A stretch of 64,000 nt of DNA from Clostridia bacterium (GTDB lineage Bacteria > Bacillota > Clostridia > Oscillospirales > CAG-272), in assembly GCA_900768535.1 (NCBI GenBank), contig CAAGDE010000026.1, forward strand, positions 1 to 64,000, read 5' to 3'. The position numbers were made by a program, and so were the translations under genes. The notes under the pieces were generated by a model, which was not told the DNA's origin, searched no databases, and was given only the letters and a program-made list of their open reading frames with translations. Below are positions 8,519 to 17,903 of the stretch, in pieces (position 1 is the first letter of the stretch; each line of letters opens with the position of its first letter).

Positions 8519-9988
8519 ATGAAAAAGTGGATTTTAGTATACGGATCGTATGAAGGGTTAGAAGCAAAAGCGGTTAACCTGCTAACATCAAAAGCGGAAG
8601 AATATTTGGATTATGAGCTTGCTGTATATCCCGCCGACCGTGTGGATCCGGAGATAATCGGGACACACTGCGTCATCTATCTTGGCACACTTTCCGGCAA
8701 TCGGTTCCTCGGTAAAAAATATCCGTCGGTTGCCGACGGAAACAAGCAGGGATATTTGTATGAAGTTCTCCAAAAAGAGGACGGAAACGATATTCTGATT
8801 GCCGGAAATACCGCTCTCGGCGTTTATTACGGTGCGGTTGCGCTGATCAGCCATTACCTGCCGCAGGTGCCCGTTTACCAAAGCAGACTGCGGACGGCTT
8901 ACAATATCAACCTGGACGGACTGTTTCGCGTACCGTTCAATGTCATAATGCCGGAAGCGAAGGAAGAATGCGCACCGTCCATTGCCACCCGTGCGATATG
9001 GACCTGGGGACACGTGATCTTTGACTATGAAAAGTTCTTTGAAAATATGTCCCTTTTGCGTTTGAATGAAATTGTCATTTGGAATGACTGTATGCCAGTC
9101 AACATCCGAGAGGTGGTTGCCTGCGCGCACGAATGGGGAATCCGCGTTATTCTCGGATTTTCGTGGGGGTGGAACACCAACTGTAGCGGTTTTGATCTCC
9201 ATTCCTGCTTTGACGAAAAAAAGGTTTCCGCATTCGCGCAGGAGGTGCTGAATTATTACAGGCAGGAGGTTCTTCCTGCCCATGCGGACGGAATTTACTT
9301 TCAATCCTTTACCGAGTTGAAAACAGATACCATAGACGGCGTTAGTATCGCCGAAGCCGTAACAGCCTGGGTGAACGGAATTGCCGATTCGTTTTATCGG
9401 GAATACCCTCAGATTGAGCTGCAGTTTGGCTTACACGCAACATCGGTCAAAAACCGCCTTGATATTTTGAAATCCGTAGATAAAAGGCTGAAAATTGTAT
9501 GGGAGGATTGCGGAGCTTTCCCCTATAACTACTATCCGTCTCAAACAGCCGGAACCGCAGAAACAGCCGCGTTTATGGAAAGCGTTGCCTCTCTGCGGGA
9601 AAGCAACGACCGGTTTGCCGCACTTTTCAAGGGTATGACCACCCTTTATTGGAAGAGCTTCCAATATCGGGACGGCGCATTTGTGCTTGGCAAAGCAAGC
9701 GGACGAAAAATTGCCGACGTGGAAGCGGACAGAACCGCAACGTGGAAATACATTCAGGCACAATGGATAAAAAACGCCGAATATGTCCGAAAGCAGACCG
9801 CATTCGTTGCGCAGGCACGAAAAGACCAATCGGAAATCCAACTGTTGGTCGAATACGGCGCATTTGAAAAACACATTTGGTTCCCCGTCGCATTGGCAGC
9901 TGAAATGATGTGGTGTGCAAATGACCGCACAGAAGCATCGGTCGAGCGCGCAATGATGAATCCGTATGTGTATTTCGGAAATCTGTAA
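8519..9988 (+). CDS. glycosidase-like protein (GH20/alpha-glucuronidase-like layout)
   Basis: A 489-residue cytoplasmic protein with no signal peptide. Residues 1-115 have the alternating pattern of the small N-terminal domain that precedes the barrel in GH20 and GH67 enzymes (ILVYGS...VIYLGT, ILIAGNTALGVYYGAVALI). The remainder looks like a TIM barrel: EIVIWNDCMP, WGIRVILGFSWGWN, DGIYFQSFTE, KIVWEDCGAF. The Asp and Glu residues in WND, QSFTE and WEDCG are the candidate catalytic ones. I cannot name the substrate. I chose the ATG at 8519 (AAAGGA just upstream); an earlier start would overlap the previous gene by 77 bases. It is likely cotranscribed with AraC-DUF4091, 40 bases away. Confidence 0.55.
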   Translation: MKKWILVYGSYEGLEAKAVNLLTSKAEEYLDYELAVYPADRVDPEIIGTHCVIYLGTLSGNRFLGKKYPSVADGNKQGYLYEVLQKEDGNDILIAGNTALGVYYGAVALISHYLPQVPVYQSRLRTAYNINLDGLFRVPFNVIMPEAKEECAPSIATRAIWTWGHVIFDYEKFFENMSLLRLNEIVIWNDCMPVNIREVVACAHEWGIRVILGFSWGWNTNCSGFDLHSCFDEKKVSAFAQEVLNYYRQEVLPAHADGIYFQSFTELKTDTIDGVSIAEAVTAWVNGIADSFYREYPQIELQFGLHATSVKNRLDILKSVDKRLKIVWEDCGAFPYNYYPSQTAGTAETAAFMESVASLRESNDRFAALFKGMTTLYWKSFQYRDGAFVLGKASGRKIADVEADRTATWKYIQAQWIKNAEYVRKQTAFVAQARKDQSEIQLLVEYGAFEKHIWFPVALAAEMMWCANDRTEASVERAMMNPYVYFGNL

Positions 9989-9996
9989 GAATACCT

Positions 9997-10224
9997 ATGA
10001 ACAAAAGCATTTCAAACAACCGGTGGAAAGTAGAGTGGGAAAAACCGGAAAATATCACCGATGAAATCGAATTGAAAAATCTACGGTTCGGTAAGGTGAT
10101 TACGGGCATCATAGCAAAAGGAAGCGTCTGCTATGTAACCGCAAATGCTCCATACACCCTAAAAATCAACGGTAATTCCTATCCGATAAAAGCAGGAAAA
10201 AACGTATTTGAGCTATTCCGTTAA
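9997..10224 (+). CDS. small protein of unknown function
   Basis: A 75-residue protein beginning eight bases after the glycosidase-like gene. The pattern of hydrophobic residues (FGKVITGIIAKGSVCYVTANAPYTLKING) suggests a small beta-sandwich. I do not recognise it. A terminator follows, so it is the last gene of the AraC-DUF4091 operon. Confidence 0.5.
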   Translation: MNKSISNNRWKVEWEKPENITDEIELKNLRFGKVITGIIAKGSVCYVTANAPYTLKINGNSYPIKAGKNVFELFR

Positions 10225-10252
10225 CATATGGAATCGTCTTTCACAGTAAACG

Positions 10253-10283
10253 AAGCGCCCCGGAACTGTCGTCCGGGGCGCTT
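10253..10283. terminator. terminator after the AraC-DUF4091 operon
   Basis: AAGCGCCCCGGA pairs perfectly with TCCGGGGCGCTT (12 bp) around a seven-base loop, followed by TTC. Confidence 0.75.
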
Positions 10284-10296
10284 TCAAAAGCATACG

Positions 10297-10465
10297 AATT
10301 CTTAATCAACTACAAAATTGAAAATACAAAAGGCTACTGAAAAACGGGAAATTGGGAATTGCGGATGTTGCGGAAAACGCCGGTTTTTCCGATTTGTATT
10401 ATTTCAGCCGAAAATTCAAAGCCGAAACCGGCATGACCCCAACCGAGTACCGCGCACAAAGATAG
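10297..10465 (+). pseudogene. frameshifted C-terminal fragment of an AraC-family regulator
   Basis: Two frames together spell the second helix-turn-helix of an AraC protein: EFLINYKIENTK in one frame, ending at a TGA near 10339, then RLLKNGKLGIADVAENAGFS and YYFSRKFKAETGMTPTEYRAQR in the next, ending at TAG 10463-10465. No start codon or N-terminal domain exists; the terminator of the previous operon lies directly upstream. It is a dead remnant on the opposite strand to the intact AraC gene that follows. Confidence 0.75.
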
Positions 10466-10471
10466 CGACAA

Positions 10472-11242
10472 TTACTGCTGACGGTATTCCGTCGGTGTCA
10501 TCCCCACGGTCTTTTTGAAATAGCGGCAAAAATAGCTTTCGTCCCCAAAGCCCGACAGTTCGGCAATCCGTGAGACCGCGTACATACCGGATCTCAACAA
10601 TTCCTTTGCGCGAATAATACGAAGGTTGTTGATATATTGGATCGGCGAAACACCGTAATGTTTCGTAAAAATCTCCCTGAAATATGCGGGACTGAGTCCA
10701 CACAGCCGCACTATCCCCTCCACCCCCGTTGCAGGGTCGGTGTAATGGTTGTGGATATAGTCAATTGCCGGCATGATCTTTTTTACTTTGCTATCCGGAA
10801 GATATTCTTTTTCATACAGCTTTATCAAATCATAAATAATGGCATACAGCTCAGACAGGCATTTGATCCGATAGCCTGTCTTTTTTTGTGAAAAAATCCG
10901 ATCTGCGGTTCTGAATCTTTCAGCAAATGCAGATGCATTTTTGACATTCAAAATAAAAGGTGCAAAATGATGTTCCTCAACCAACTCAAAATTGATCGCA
11001 TAGCATTTCTCTCTCTCAAGCGACATAACCGTATAGGAAGAATGTTTTGGCAGATAGATTACATCATTCTTTTGTACAATTCTCTCCCCATATTGTTCAA
11101 ACACATATTTGCTTTTTCCTCCGAGGCATATGGCAAGACAATCATATTTTTTATCCCGAAAAACAGTCTTTTCTTCATAGTCTGACGCGCTCCATGTAAA
11201 TGCAATATCCGAAATTCGGAGATCTCCGTGCAAAAAGTCCAT
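10472..11242 (-). CDS. AraC-family regulator, divergent from glycyl radical enzyme 1
   Basis: A 256-residue protein: N-terminal cupin-like sensing domain (YDCLAICLGGKSKYVFEQYG, VIYLPKHSSYTV) and a C-terminal double helix-turn-helix (GIVRLCGLSPAYFREIFTKH, VSRIAELSGFGDESYFCRYF, ending GMTPTEYRQQ). It is transcribed away from the glycyl radical enzyme gene at 11418, with facing promoters in the 175-base gap, which is the usual layout for an AraC activator of its neighbour. The ribosome binding site is GAGGGGGTG. The ligand is unknown. Confidence 0.85.
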   Translation of the reverse strand: MDFLHGDLRISDIAFTWSASDYEEKTVFRDKKYDCLAICLGGKSKYVFEQYGERIVQKNDVIYLPKHSSYTVMSLEREKCYAINFELVEEHHFAPFILNVKNASAFAERFRTADRIFSQKKTGYRIKCLSELYAIIYDLIKLYEKEYLPDSKVKKIMPAIDYIHNHYTDPATGVEGIVRLCGLSPAYFREIFTKHYGVSPIQYINNLRIIRAKELLRSGMYAVSRIAELSGFGDESYFCRYFKKTVGMTPTEYRQQ

Positions 11243-11260
11243 TTTTACACCCCCTCATAC

Positions 11261-11289
11261 AGTATAACATTTTACAGCGAAAAAGTCAA
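11261..11289 (-). promoter_or_regulatory. promoter of the AraC gene
   Basis: On the minus strand TTGACT (11284-11289) and TATACT (11261-11266) are 17 bp apart, 19 bases before the start codon. Confidence 0.65.
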
Positions 11290-11307
11290 TAGGAAACGAT
11301 AAGTTCA

Positions 11308-11336
11308 TTGACAGCTTTTTCTTTTCATGCTATAAT
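11308..11336 (+). promoter_or_regulatory. promoter of glycyl radical enzyme 1
   Basis: TTGACA (11308-11313) and TATAAT (11331-11336), 17 bp apart. It is nearly consensus, which is unusual for an AraC-activated promoter. Confidence 0.75.
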
Positions 11337-11340
11337 TGGG

Positions 11341-11462
11341 GCAAGGACATGATGAAATAATCCGCAACGGCAAAAGCTCTATTGAAAACAAACAACACCA
11401 CGCAAGGAGATGATGAAATGTTCAGTAACGACAGAAGCTATATTGAGAACAAATACCACAAA
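11341..11462 (+). repeat. 61-bp imperfect tandem duplication covering the start of the glycyl radical enzyme gene
   Basis: 11341-11401 and 11402-11462 align without gaps. Both begin GCAAGGA-C/G-ATGATGAAAT and both include a GAAGCT- or AAGCT-type core followed by ATTGA-A/G-AACAAA. The second copy contains the true start. The first copy keeps a ribosome binding site and ATG but reads only Met-Met-Lys-stop. Confidence 0.8.
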
Positions 11463-13652
11463 ACAGATGAAAAATTTGATCCGTTCAGAAGAATGGCATA
11501 TCACGGGTATGCATTTGACACCTCCACAGGTCTGGAGGATGACGAAATCCTGGAGGGGCTGAAACGGCTGCAGGAAACCATAAAGGACCTGCCGCATCCC
11601 GTAGCCAAGGCGTATGCCGTACAATTCGTGCTTGAAAATACAAAGATAGACATCAACGAACACGATTGGTTCGTCGGTCTTTGGAGCCTGAACCGATTGG
11701 TGAATCCGACAACGCAAACAGTCTGGCGTCATGCCGTGTTCAATGAAATGATTCCGGAAATCCGAGACAAGATGGCGGATATGAACGCTTCCGGTGCCAT
11801 TCCCATCTGGCCGGATTTTGACCATGTTGTCCCGGATTGGGATGCCATTATGAAGCTGGGATTTGCGGGGCTTTTAGAGCGTGCAAAGCAATATAAAGCG
11901 CGCAGCCTGGAAAGAAACGAACTAACAGCGGAGAAGGAGGCGTTTTACGATGGGATCATCATCCAATATACAGCAATACTGGAGCTGTTGGATCGGCTTT
12001 ACCGTTACGCACTGACCAAAACGCACGAAAAGGCACCTCGGATTGCGCAATGCCTCAAGCATATCCGGGACGGCGCGCCGCAGAATCTGTACGAAGCCAT
12101 GCAGGTCATCTATCTCTATTTCCTCCTGTCCGAATGCTTCGATTCCTATCAGGTCAGGTCGCTTGGAAACGGGCTCGATAATACGCTGTGGAAATATTAC
12201 AACCAAGACCTGCAGAATGGCATCTATTCTGCAGAGGAGATACGGGAATTTTTCAGATATTTCCTGATGCAGTGGTCCGCAATCGGAAACTACTGGGGTC
12301 AGCCCCTCTACCTCGGCGGAACCAATTTGGACGGCAGTACAAAATACAACGAGCTGTCCCTCCTGATTCTCGATGTTTATGACGAGCTGAATATTTACAA
12401 CCCGAAAATTCAGATCAAAGTGAATGACAACACCCCCGATGCAGTCCTATTCAAGCTCCTCGGCATGATCCGAAAAGGACACAATAGTTTTGTGTTCTGC
12501 TGCGAGCCGGGCATGATACACGCTGTAATGACCTACGGCGCAACCTACGAGGAAGCGCTCAACATGGATATTCGCGGCTGCTACGAAACAGGAATCCGTG
12601 CCAATGAGGTCTCTACCGAAACCGGCTATATCAATATGCCGAAAACGGTTGAATATGCGTTGTATAACGGATACGACAGAACCATCGGAAAGGAGTTCGG
12701 CCTTCGGACAGGGGCAACGGAGACCCTTTTGACCTTTGAAGACTTCTACCATGCCGTAACCAAACAATTGGAATATCTGATTGAAATGACAATCTCGGTC
12801 TCCTCTGCATACGACCCCTATCTCAGTTATATCAGCCCCTCCAATATGTATTCCGCAACGATCGAAAATGCATTGTCAAAAGGTTGTGATGCCTACCAAT
12901 GCGGGGTAAAGTTCAACAACTCCACGATTGATCTCTGTGGCTTTGCCGATCTGGTGGACTGCATCATGGCAGTGAAAGAATTCGTCTATGAAAAAAAGAC
13001 CGTATCGCTTGAAGAGCTGAAATCCGCATTGGACAGCAACTGGGCAGGTTACGAAGAGCTCCGGACAAAGATCAAAAAAAGCGAACACAAATACGGTAAT
13101 AACGATGCGGAAACCGATCGCTATGCGGAAGCATTGTCCGCTTATGTTACCACAAAGATAAATAACCGTCCGAATGTCCGTGGCGGGGTATATAAAGTAG
13201 ATATGCATAGCGCCATGGAATTTGTTTGGGCGGGTGAAAAAACGATGGCAACTCCAAACGGCAGATATAACGGAGAGGAATTTTCTAAAAATGGCTCTCC
13301 TTGCGTGGGCATGGACAGAAACGGCGTTACGGCTCTTTTGAATTCCGTGTTTGCAACAAAACCATCCTCCTATTGCGAAAGCTATTGCATTGATATCATG
13401 CTCCATCCTTCGGCGGTATCCGGTGATGAAGGACTCCGGATCATGAAGAGCCTGTTGTTCTCTTATATGAAGCACGGAGGAATGTGTATGCAGTTCAACA
13501 TCTTTGACGCCAATATGCTCAGAGACGCGCAAAAACATCCTGAAAAGTATCAGAATCTGCAGGTGCGGGTGAGCGGCTGGAACGTTCTGTGGAACAATTT
13601 AAGTCCCAAGGAGCAAAATGCATATATCGCAAGAGCCGAAGCGATCAAGTAA
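11418..13652 (+). CDS. glycyl radical enzyme 1 (pyruvate formate-lyase superfamily)
   Basis: A 744-residue member of the pyruvate formate-lyase/glycerol dehydratase family. The active-site cysteine is Cys388 in DIRGCYETG: the GCxE form used by the dehydratase/lyase branch, not the double Cys of pyruvate formate-lyase. The glycyl loop near the C-terminus is VRVSGWNV with Gly720; the usual motif has Tyr where this has Trp. The start at 11418 follows AAGGAGAT at good spacing. The next gene encodes its activase. The substrate is unknown, and the enzyme would be destroyed by oxygen when active. It is probably controlled by the divergent AraC protein. Confidence 0.85.
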   Translation: MFSNDRSYIENKYHKTDEKFDPFRRMAYHGYAFDTSTGLEDDEILEGLKRLQETIKDLPHPVAKAYAVQFVLENTKIDINEHDWFVGLWSLNRLVNPTTQTVWRHAVFNEMIPEIRDKMADMNASGAIPIWPDFDHVVPDWDAIMKLGFAGLLERAKQYKARSLERNELTAEKEAFYDGIIIQYTAILELLDRLYRYALTKTHEKAPRIAQCLKHIRDGAPQNLYEAMQVIYLYFLLSECFDSYQVRSLGNGLDNTLWKYYNQDLQNGIYSAEEIREFFRYFLMQWSAIGNYWGQPLYLGGTNLDGSTKYNELSLLILDVYDELNIYNPKIQIKVNDNTPDAVLFKLLGMIRKGHNSFVFCCEPGMIHAVMTYGATYEEALNMDIRGCYETGIRANEVSTETGYINMPKTVEYALYNGYDRTIGKEFGLRTGATETLLTFEDFYHAVTKQLEYLIEMTISVSSAYDPYLSYISPSNMYSATIENALSKGCDAYQCGVKFNNSTIDLCGFADLVDCIMAVKEFVYEKKTVSLEELKSALDSNWAGYEELRTKIKKSEHKYGNNDAETDRYAEALSAYVTTKINNRPNVRGGVYKVDMHSAMEFVWAGEKTMATPNGRYNGEEFSKNGSPCVGMDRNGVTALLNSVFATKPSSYCESYCIDIMLHPSAVSGDEGLRIMKSLLFSYMKHGGMCMQFNIFDANMLRDAQKHPEKYQNLQVRVSGWNVLWNNLSPKEQNAYIARAEAIK

Positions 13653-13676
13653 AGCCCGGCGGAAGGATGGAAAACA

Positions 13677-14552
13677 ATGGATGTAAATATCGTGGAAATC
13701 AAACGGTTTGCCGTGCATGACGGTGACGGAATTCGGACAACCGTCTTTTTCAAGGGCTGTCCCCTGCGATGCCTGTGGTGTCACAATCCCGAAACGCTTT
13801 CCGCCGAGCGTCAGCTTGCCTTTTATCGGCATAAATGCACGCTGTGCGGGAAGTGCGGGGCGGTCTGTTCCTGCCACAGCTTTGCGGAAGGGGTCCATTC
13901 TGTCAACCGCGCAAAATGCGTTGGGTGCGGAAAATGCGTTGCGGCTTGCCCGCAGAGCGCACTTGCGCTGTTCGGAGAAACACGCTCGGTGGACAGCATT
14001 TGCGTCGAGCTTCTGAAGGACAAATGCTTTTATGATGAAAGCAACGGCGGGATTACGCTGTCGGGCGGCGAGTGCCTGCTTCAAAGCGAAGCATGTCGCA
14101 AGATTCTTTCGGAAATGAAGCGCAACGGAATCAACACGGCGGTCGATACCTGCGGATTTGTTCCGCAGGAGGCGTTTGACCGGGTTCTCCCGTTCACCGA
14201 TACCTTTCTGTACGATGTCAAAGCCATTGACGAAGCGGTGCACGTCCAATGTACGGGGCGGTCAAACAAAAGCATCCTTGAAAATCTGCGGTACATAGAC
14301 AACTGCGGCGCAAGAATTGAGATTCGCGTTCCGTATGTCCCCGATTATAACGACACGCAGATGGAGAAAATTGCGGAATTTCTGAGCACTCTAAAACATC
14401 TTGTCCGCGTGCGGGTACTGCCTTACCACAACTATGCCGCTTCCAAATACGATGCGCTCAGCCTCAAAAACACCCTGCCGATGCGCTTACCGACCGATGA
14501 AGAAATAGCAAAAGCAAGAGCGATTTTTACATCCGTTGGAATTCGTTGCTGA
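13677..14552 (+). CDS. glycyl radical enzyme activase 1 (radical SAM)
   Basis: A 291-residue radical S-adenosylmethionine enzyme that installs the glycyl radical in its partner. The SAM cluster motif is CPLRCLWC (Cys28, Cys32, Cys35), followed by an inserted ferredoxin-like part with two cysteine clusters (CTLCGKCGAVC, CVGCGKCVAAC) typical of non-PFL activases, and the GGITLSGGE motif. It lies 24 bases after glycyl radical enzyme 1 and is certainly its partner. Confidence 0.9.
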   Translation: MDVNIVEIKRFAVHDGDGIRTTVFFKGCPLRCLWCHNPETLSAERQLAFYRHKCTLCGKCGAVCSCHSFAEGVHSVNRAKCVGCGKCVAACPQSALALFGETRSVDSICVELLKDKCFYDESNGGITLSGGECLLQSEACRKILSEMKRNGINTAVDTCGFVPQEAFDRVLPFTDTFLYDVKAIDEAVHVQCTGRSNKSILENLRYIDNCGARIEIRVPYVPDYNDTQMEKIAEFLSTLKHLVRVRVLPYHNYAASKYDALSLKNTLPMRLPTDEEIAKARAIFTSVGIRC

Positions 14553-14590
14553 AAGCAAGAATCGATTTTTAAATCCCCGATTTGGCTTAA

Positions 14591-14725
14591 CAGTTCTCCA
14601 TTCAATCGATTTGTTTTGCAATACCGCACAAAAACCAATTCGTCAAGTTCTTCCGCTACCACATCTGCGTCAGTCCGAGCACCTACCGCAACCGCGTTTT
14701 CAGGATCCGTAGAAACGAAACATAA
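14591..14725 (+). pseudogene. C-terminal fragment of another AraC-family regulator
   Basis: An open stretch with no start reads QFSIQSICFAIPHKNQFVKF, then FRYHICVSPSTYRNR and a TAA at 14723-14725. This is the last helix-turn-helix of an AraC protein; a few residues normally present between FAI and the next helix appear to be missing. A stop at 14588-14590 closes it upstream. It lies in the gap between the two convergent activase genes. Confidence 0.65.
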
Positions 14726-14777
14726 CATCGGCAGTCCGAACAGAGAGATGACTTGAGACAGCATGCCGGAATGCTGT

Positions 14778-15671
14778 TTAGACGGTTTCATTTGTTTTTT
14801 CCAAAAAGGCGTTGGCTTCCCGGAGCTGCTCATCGGTCGGAATCCATTCGGGATGTCCGTTGTCGGCTCTGCCGAGAAAGGTGTTCTTGATACCGCCATA
14901 CGCATGGTAAGGGAAAAATTCCGCTCCGTGGCAGTACTTCAATCTGCTTTCAAGCTCCGCAACCCGCCGGTAATGCTCCGCATCGGTGTTGACCCCGCGC
15001 ACAAGGATACAGCGCAGCTGTGTTGCCCCGCCAAGCCGGTCTACCGCCAGCAGGTTTTCCCAAATTCGCCCCAGTCCTACACCTGTATTTTTCCGGTGCC
15101 GCACCTCGTCGGTATCCTTAACGTCCCACAGGAACAGATCCGTCAGGGAAACAAGCTCCTCCAAGCGCTCGGTCTCAAAACAGCCGCAGGTTTCGATTGC
15201 GGTAGAAAGTCCGGCATTCCGGCAGAGCCGGAGCAGTTCCACACAACCGTCCGCCTGCAAAAGCGGCTCTCCGCCGGACAGCGTAACCCCGCCCTCCGCG
15301 CCGAAAAATGCCATGTCCTTTTGGATTTCCGCAAAGACCTCCGGAACCGTACGGCGACGTCCGCACAGAGAGAGCGCCCCCGTCGGGCATATCTCGGCAC
15401 ACGCGCCGCAGGCACGGCATCCGGCACGGCGGAATTGGTGCGTCCCGTTTTCTACGGTATGCAAATTCGCTGGGCAGACCGTACAGCCGCCGCAGGAAAT
15501 ACACTTTGACGGATAGAACAGAAGCTGCGGTGCCGGCTCCTGCGTCTCCGGATTATGGCACCATGCACAGCGCAAGGGGCAGCCCTTGAGAAAGACAACC
15601 GTCCTGATTCCGGGGCCGTCCTGCGTGCAGAAGCGCTGGAGCTCGGTTATCATCAGGGTTTCCAACATCAT
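14778..15671 (-). CDS. glycyl radical enzyme activase 2 (radical SAM)
   Basis: A 297-residue radical SAM activase with CPLRCAWC (Cys31, Cys35, Cys38), a ferredoxin-like insert ([18 protein letters not shown]) and GGVTLSGGE. Its ATG overlaps the stop of glycyl radical enzyme 2 by four bases (ATGA), so the two are translationally coupled. It is only distantly similar to activase 1, so the two systems are not a recent duplication. Confidence 0.9.
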   Translation of the reverse strand: MMLETLMITELQRFCTQDGPGIRTVVFLKGCPLRCAWCHNPETQEPAPQLLFYPSKCISCGGCTVCPANLHTVENGTHQFRRAGCRACGACAEICPTGALSLCGRRRTVPEVFAEIQKDMAFFGAEGGVTLSGGEPLLQADGCVELLRLCRNAGLSTAIETCGCFETERLEELVSLTDLFLWDVKDTDEVRHRKNTGVGLGRIWENLLAVDRLGGATQLRCILVRGVNTDAEHYRRVAELESRLKYCHGAEFFPYHAYGGIKNTFLGRADNGHPEWIPTDEQLREANAFLEKTNETV

Positions 15672-17791
15672 TTCTCCATTTGCTCAATAATCATCTGTTG
15701 CCAGCTGCGGTCCAGCGTTACAAAGCGTGCATTCCACCCCGAAACGCGAACCGAAAGGGTTTGATAATCCTCCGGATGCGCCTGCGCTTCATGGAGAATT
15801 TTTGCGTCCCCCACATCCAGCTGGAGGAAGAAGCCGCCAAGCCGGACAAATCCCCGGAGCAAAGCGACCATTGCCCAAATGCCCGTGTCACCCTTCACAA
15901 CCGAGGGAAGGAGCTTCAGATCCAACGCCGCACCGGTGGTCATCTCGGAAAGATCTGCCCGGCAATAGGAACAAATCACCGCAGTTGCGCCCTCGCCGTC
16001 GGTTCCCGGCGTTGGGGAGGCATTACCGGCAAGAATGTCCCCTGCTTTTGTCCCGTGCGCGCAAGCAAGCCGTTTTACCCGCCATTCCAGCTGCCGCCCG
16101 AAGGTGCTGATGCCTGCCGGGAGACGGTATCCGCACTGCCCCTCCTGCCGCCGGCAGCATTCGGCAAAGTCGTGCACCAGCCGCCGGTACAATTCGTCTG
16201 CTTCCCCGGAATCGTTGCCGTAATACCGGTAGTGATTTTTCGCATACAGGCGCAGCGTCTCGGCGCCCGCCCAATTCTTCCGCAGAGTCTGCATCAGCTC
16301 CGCAAAGGGGATCACCCGGTCATCAAAAACCAGCTTTTTGATCGCATACAGGCTGTTGACCGTGTCGGCAATTCCCCCGATATGCGGAGAGCGGACATTG
16401 TAAACGGCACCGCCCTCGTAGTAGGAAAGCCCGCGCCCGATGCAGTCCGCTTCAAACAGCGAAACCACCGTGCAGGGAATCTCCGGCTTCCATTTCCAGG
16501 TGCCATCCGCATTTTTTCCGGAAAAATCGTTCTGAAGTCCGACCGTAATTCCCTGAATTTTCGCAGTTAAATCGCCGATAAATGCCGCATACAAAGCCTC
16601 AAACGACTCAAATGCCACACCGTCTCCGTAGTCCTTCAGCGTCCTGTGCTGGAGAATCTGCAGGGCATCAAACGGGATGTAGCCGAAGTTGGTCTTCCCC
16701 GGAATCTGGACCTCCCAGCACCCGTCATTGGCAAACCGGACGGCTTCTTCGCGCGAATATCCGAAGTCCGTCAGCGCCTTCAGAACCAGCTCCTCATTGT
16801 AAACCGCAATCGTGCCGCCGCCGTAACGAATCACCTTGCAGACCCGACGCAGCAGTTCTTCCGGTGTTTTGCTGTTCAGGCGCACCGTGGTCGGAAAATC
16901 GCCGATATTGAGCTCCTCCAGAATATCCAGGACGAGATAGGTTACCTCATTCGTAACCTCCTTCCCGTCATCTCCGATTCCCGCAAGAACAAGGTTTTGG
17001 TAATGCTGCGCGTCGCCTGACCCACGGTTTCCGCCTCTGACCCATTCACAGCCCTTGATGAAGAAATGGGCAAGGATTTCCCGCGCCTCGTCAAGCGAAA
17101 GCGTACCGTTCGCAAGGTCGTGCTTCAGATAATCCCCCAACAGTACATCCAGCCGCCCGATTCCGGGCCAGCTTCCGCAAAGCCGGATGAACGAGAACAC
17201 GAACCACACCGACTGCACCGCCTGATAGAAATTTTCCGGCGGCTCCATCGGCACACGCAACAGATTCTGATAGTTTGCCGCATATTCCGTTTTTCCGCGC
17301 AATGCATCCAAATATCTGCGATGATAGATATCAAAGGCATCCAGGCAGTTGAGAACGCTTCTCGCAAACGGCTCCCGTTCGGTTCCGCGGTAGCGTTCAA
17401 GTGCAGCCTCAGCTCGCCGCCGGATTCCGTTGATACCGATTTTCAGAACCTCGGCAAAGTTGACCGTCAGATGGCTGACCGAAGATAGCACGGCTTTCCC
17501 GCGAAAGCTTGCCGGAACAACATGGCGGATCGCCTCCCCCAGTGTTGCCGCGCCGCTGAGCCTTTCCCCCTCGCAGATCCGAATCGGCGCACGCTCCACG
17601 ATCCGGAGGATGCAAAGATCATGCTGTTCAAGTAGCGTCATGTCTTCAAAGCCGGGCTCATCGTCCATCATGATACACGGTGTCCTCATGGTATCCAACC
17701 CGTACCGGTGTCTGAGGGAATCATCGGCAAACCGCCGCGTGGCTTCGCAAAGGCGAATCGGTCGCTTTCCGCACGCTGAATAGAATTCCAT
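15668..17791 (-). CDS. glycyl radical enzyme 2 (pyruvate formate-lyase superfamily)
   Basis: A 707-residue glycyl radical enzyme. The catalytic Cys358 is in NDGCWEVQ (GCxE type). The glycyl loop is VRVSGWNA with Gly685, 22 residues from the C-terminus, again with Trp replacing the usual Tyr. The N-terminal part ([13 protein letters not shown]) differs from enzyme 1. It has a strong ribosome binding site, CAGGAGGTGG. It is divergent from an AraC gene at 17904 and coupled to activase 2. The substrate is unknown; GCxE enzymes of known function act on diols, choline, hydroxyproline or sulfonates, and I cannot place this one among them. Confidence 0.85.
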   Translation of the reverse strand: MEFYSACGKRPIRLCEATRRFADDSLRHRYGLDTMRTPCIMMDDEPGFEDMTLLEQHDLCILRIVERAPIRICEGERLSGAATLGEAIRHVVPASFRGKAVLSSVSHLTVNFAEVLKIGINGIRRRAEAALERYRGTEREPFARSVLNCLDAFDIYHRRYLDALRGKTEYAANYQNLLRVPMEPPENFYQAVQSVWFVFSFIRLCGSWPGIGRLDVLLGDYLKHDLANGTLSLDEAREILAHFFIKGCEWVRGGNRGSGDAQHYQNLVLAGIGDDGKEVTNEVTYLVLDILEELNIGDFPTTVRLNSKTPEELLRRVCKVIRYGGGTIAVYNEELVLKALTDFGYSREEAVRFANDGCWEVQIPGKTNFGYIPFDALQILQHRTLKDYGDGVAFESFEALYAAFIGDLTAKIQGITVGLQNDFSGKNADGTWKWKPEIPCTVVSLFEADCIGRGLSYYEGGAVYNVRSPHIGGIADTVNSLYAIKKLVFDDRVIPFAELMQTLRKNWAGAETLRLYAKNHYRYYGNDSGEADELYRRLVHDFAECCRRQEGQCGYRLPAGISTFGRQLEWRVKRLACAHGTKAGDILAGNASPTPGTDGEGATAVICSYCRADLSEMTTGAALDLKLLPSVVKGDTGIWAMVALLRGFVRLGGFFLQLDVGDAKILHEAQAHPEDYQTLSVRVSGWNARFVTLDRSWQQMIIEQMEK

Positions 17792-17813
17792 ATTCCCACC
17801 TCCTGATTTCTAA

Positions 17814-17842
17814 ATTATATCATACAATTTTCCGGATGTCTA
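17814..17842 (-). promoter_or_regulatory. promoter of glycyl radical enzyme 2
   Basis: On the minus strand TAGACA (17837-17842) and TATAAT (17814-17819) are 17 bp apart. Its -35 box abuts the -35 box of the divergent AraC promoter, so one regulator site could control both. Confidence 0.65.
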
Positions 17843-17871
17843 TTGATTTTTCTCCGATAATATGGTATAAT
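17843..17871 (+). promoter_or_regulatory. promoter of the second AraC gene
   Basis: TTGATT (17843-17848) and TATAAT (17866-17871), 17 bp apart, back to back with the enzyme promoter. Confidence 0.65.
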
Positions 17872-17903
17872 TCTATCAGTAAACCAAGATCGGAGGGAGT
17901 ATT

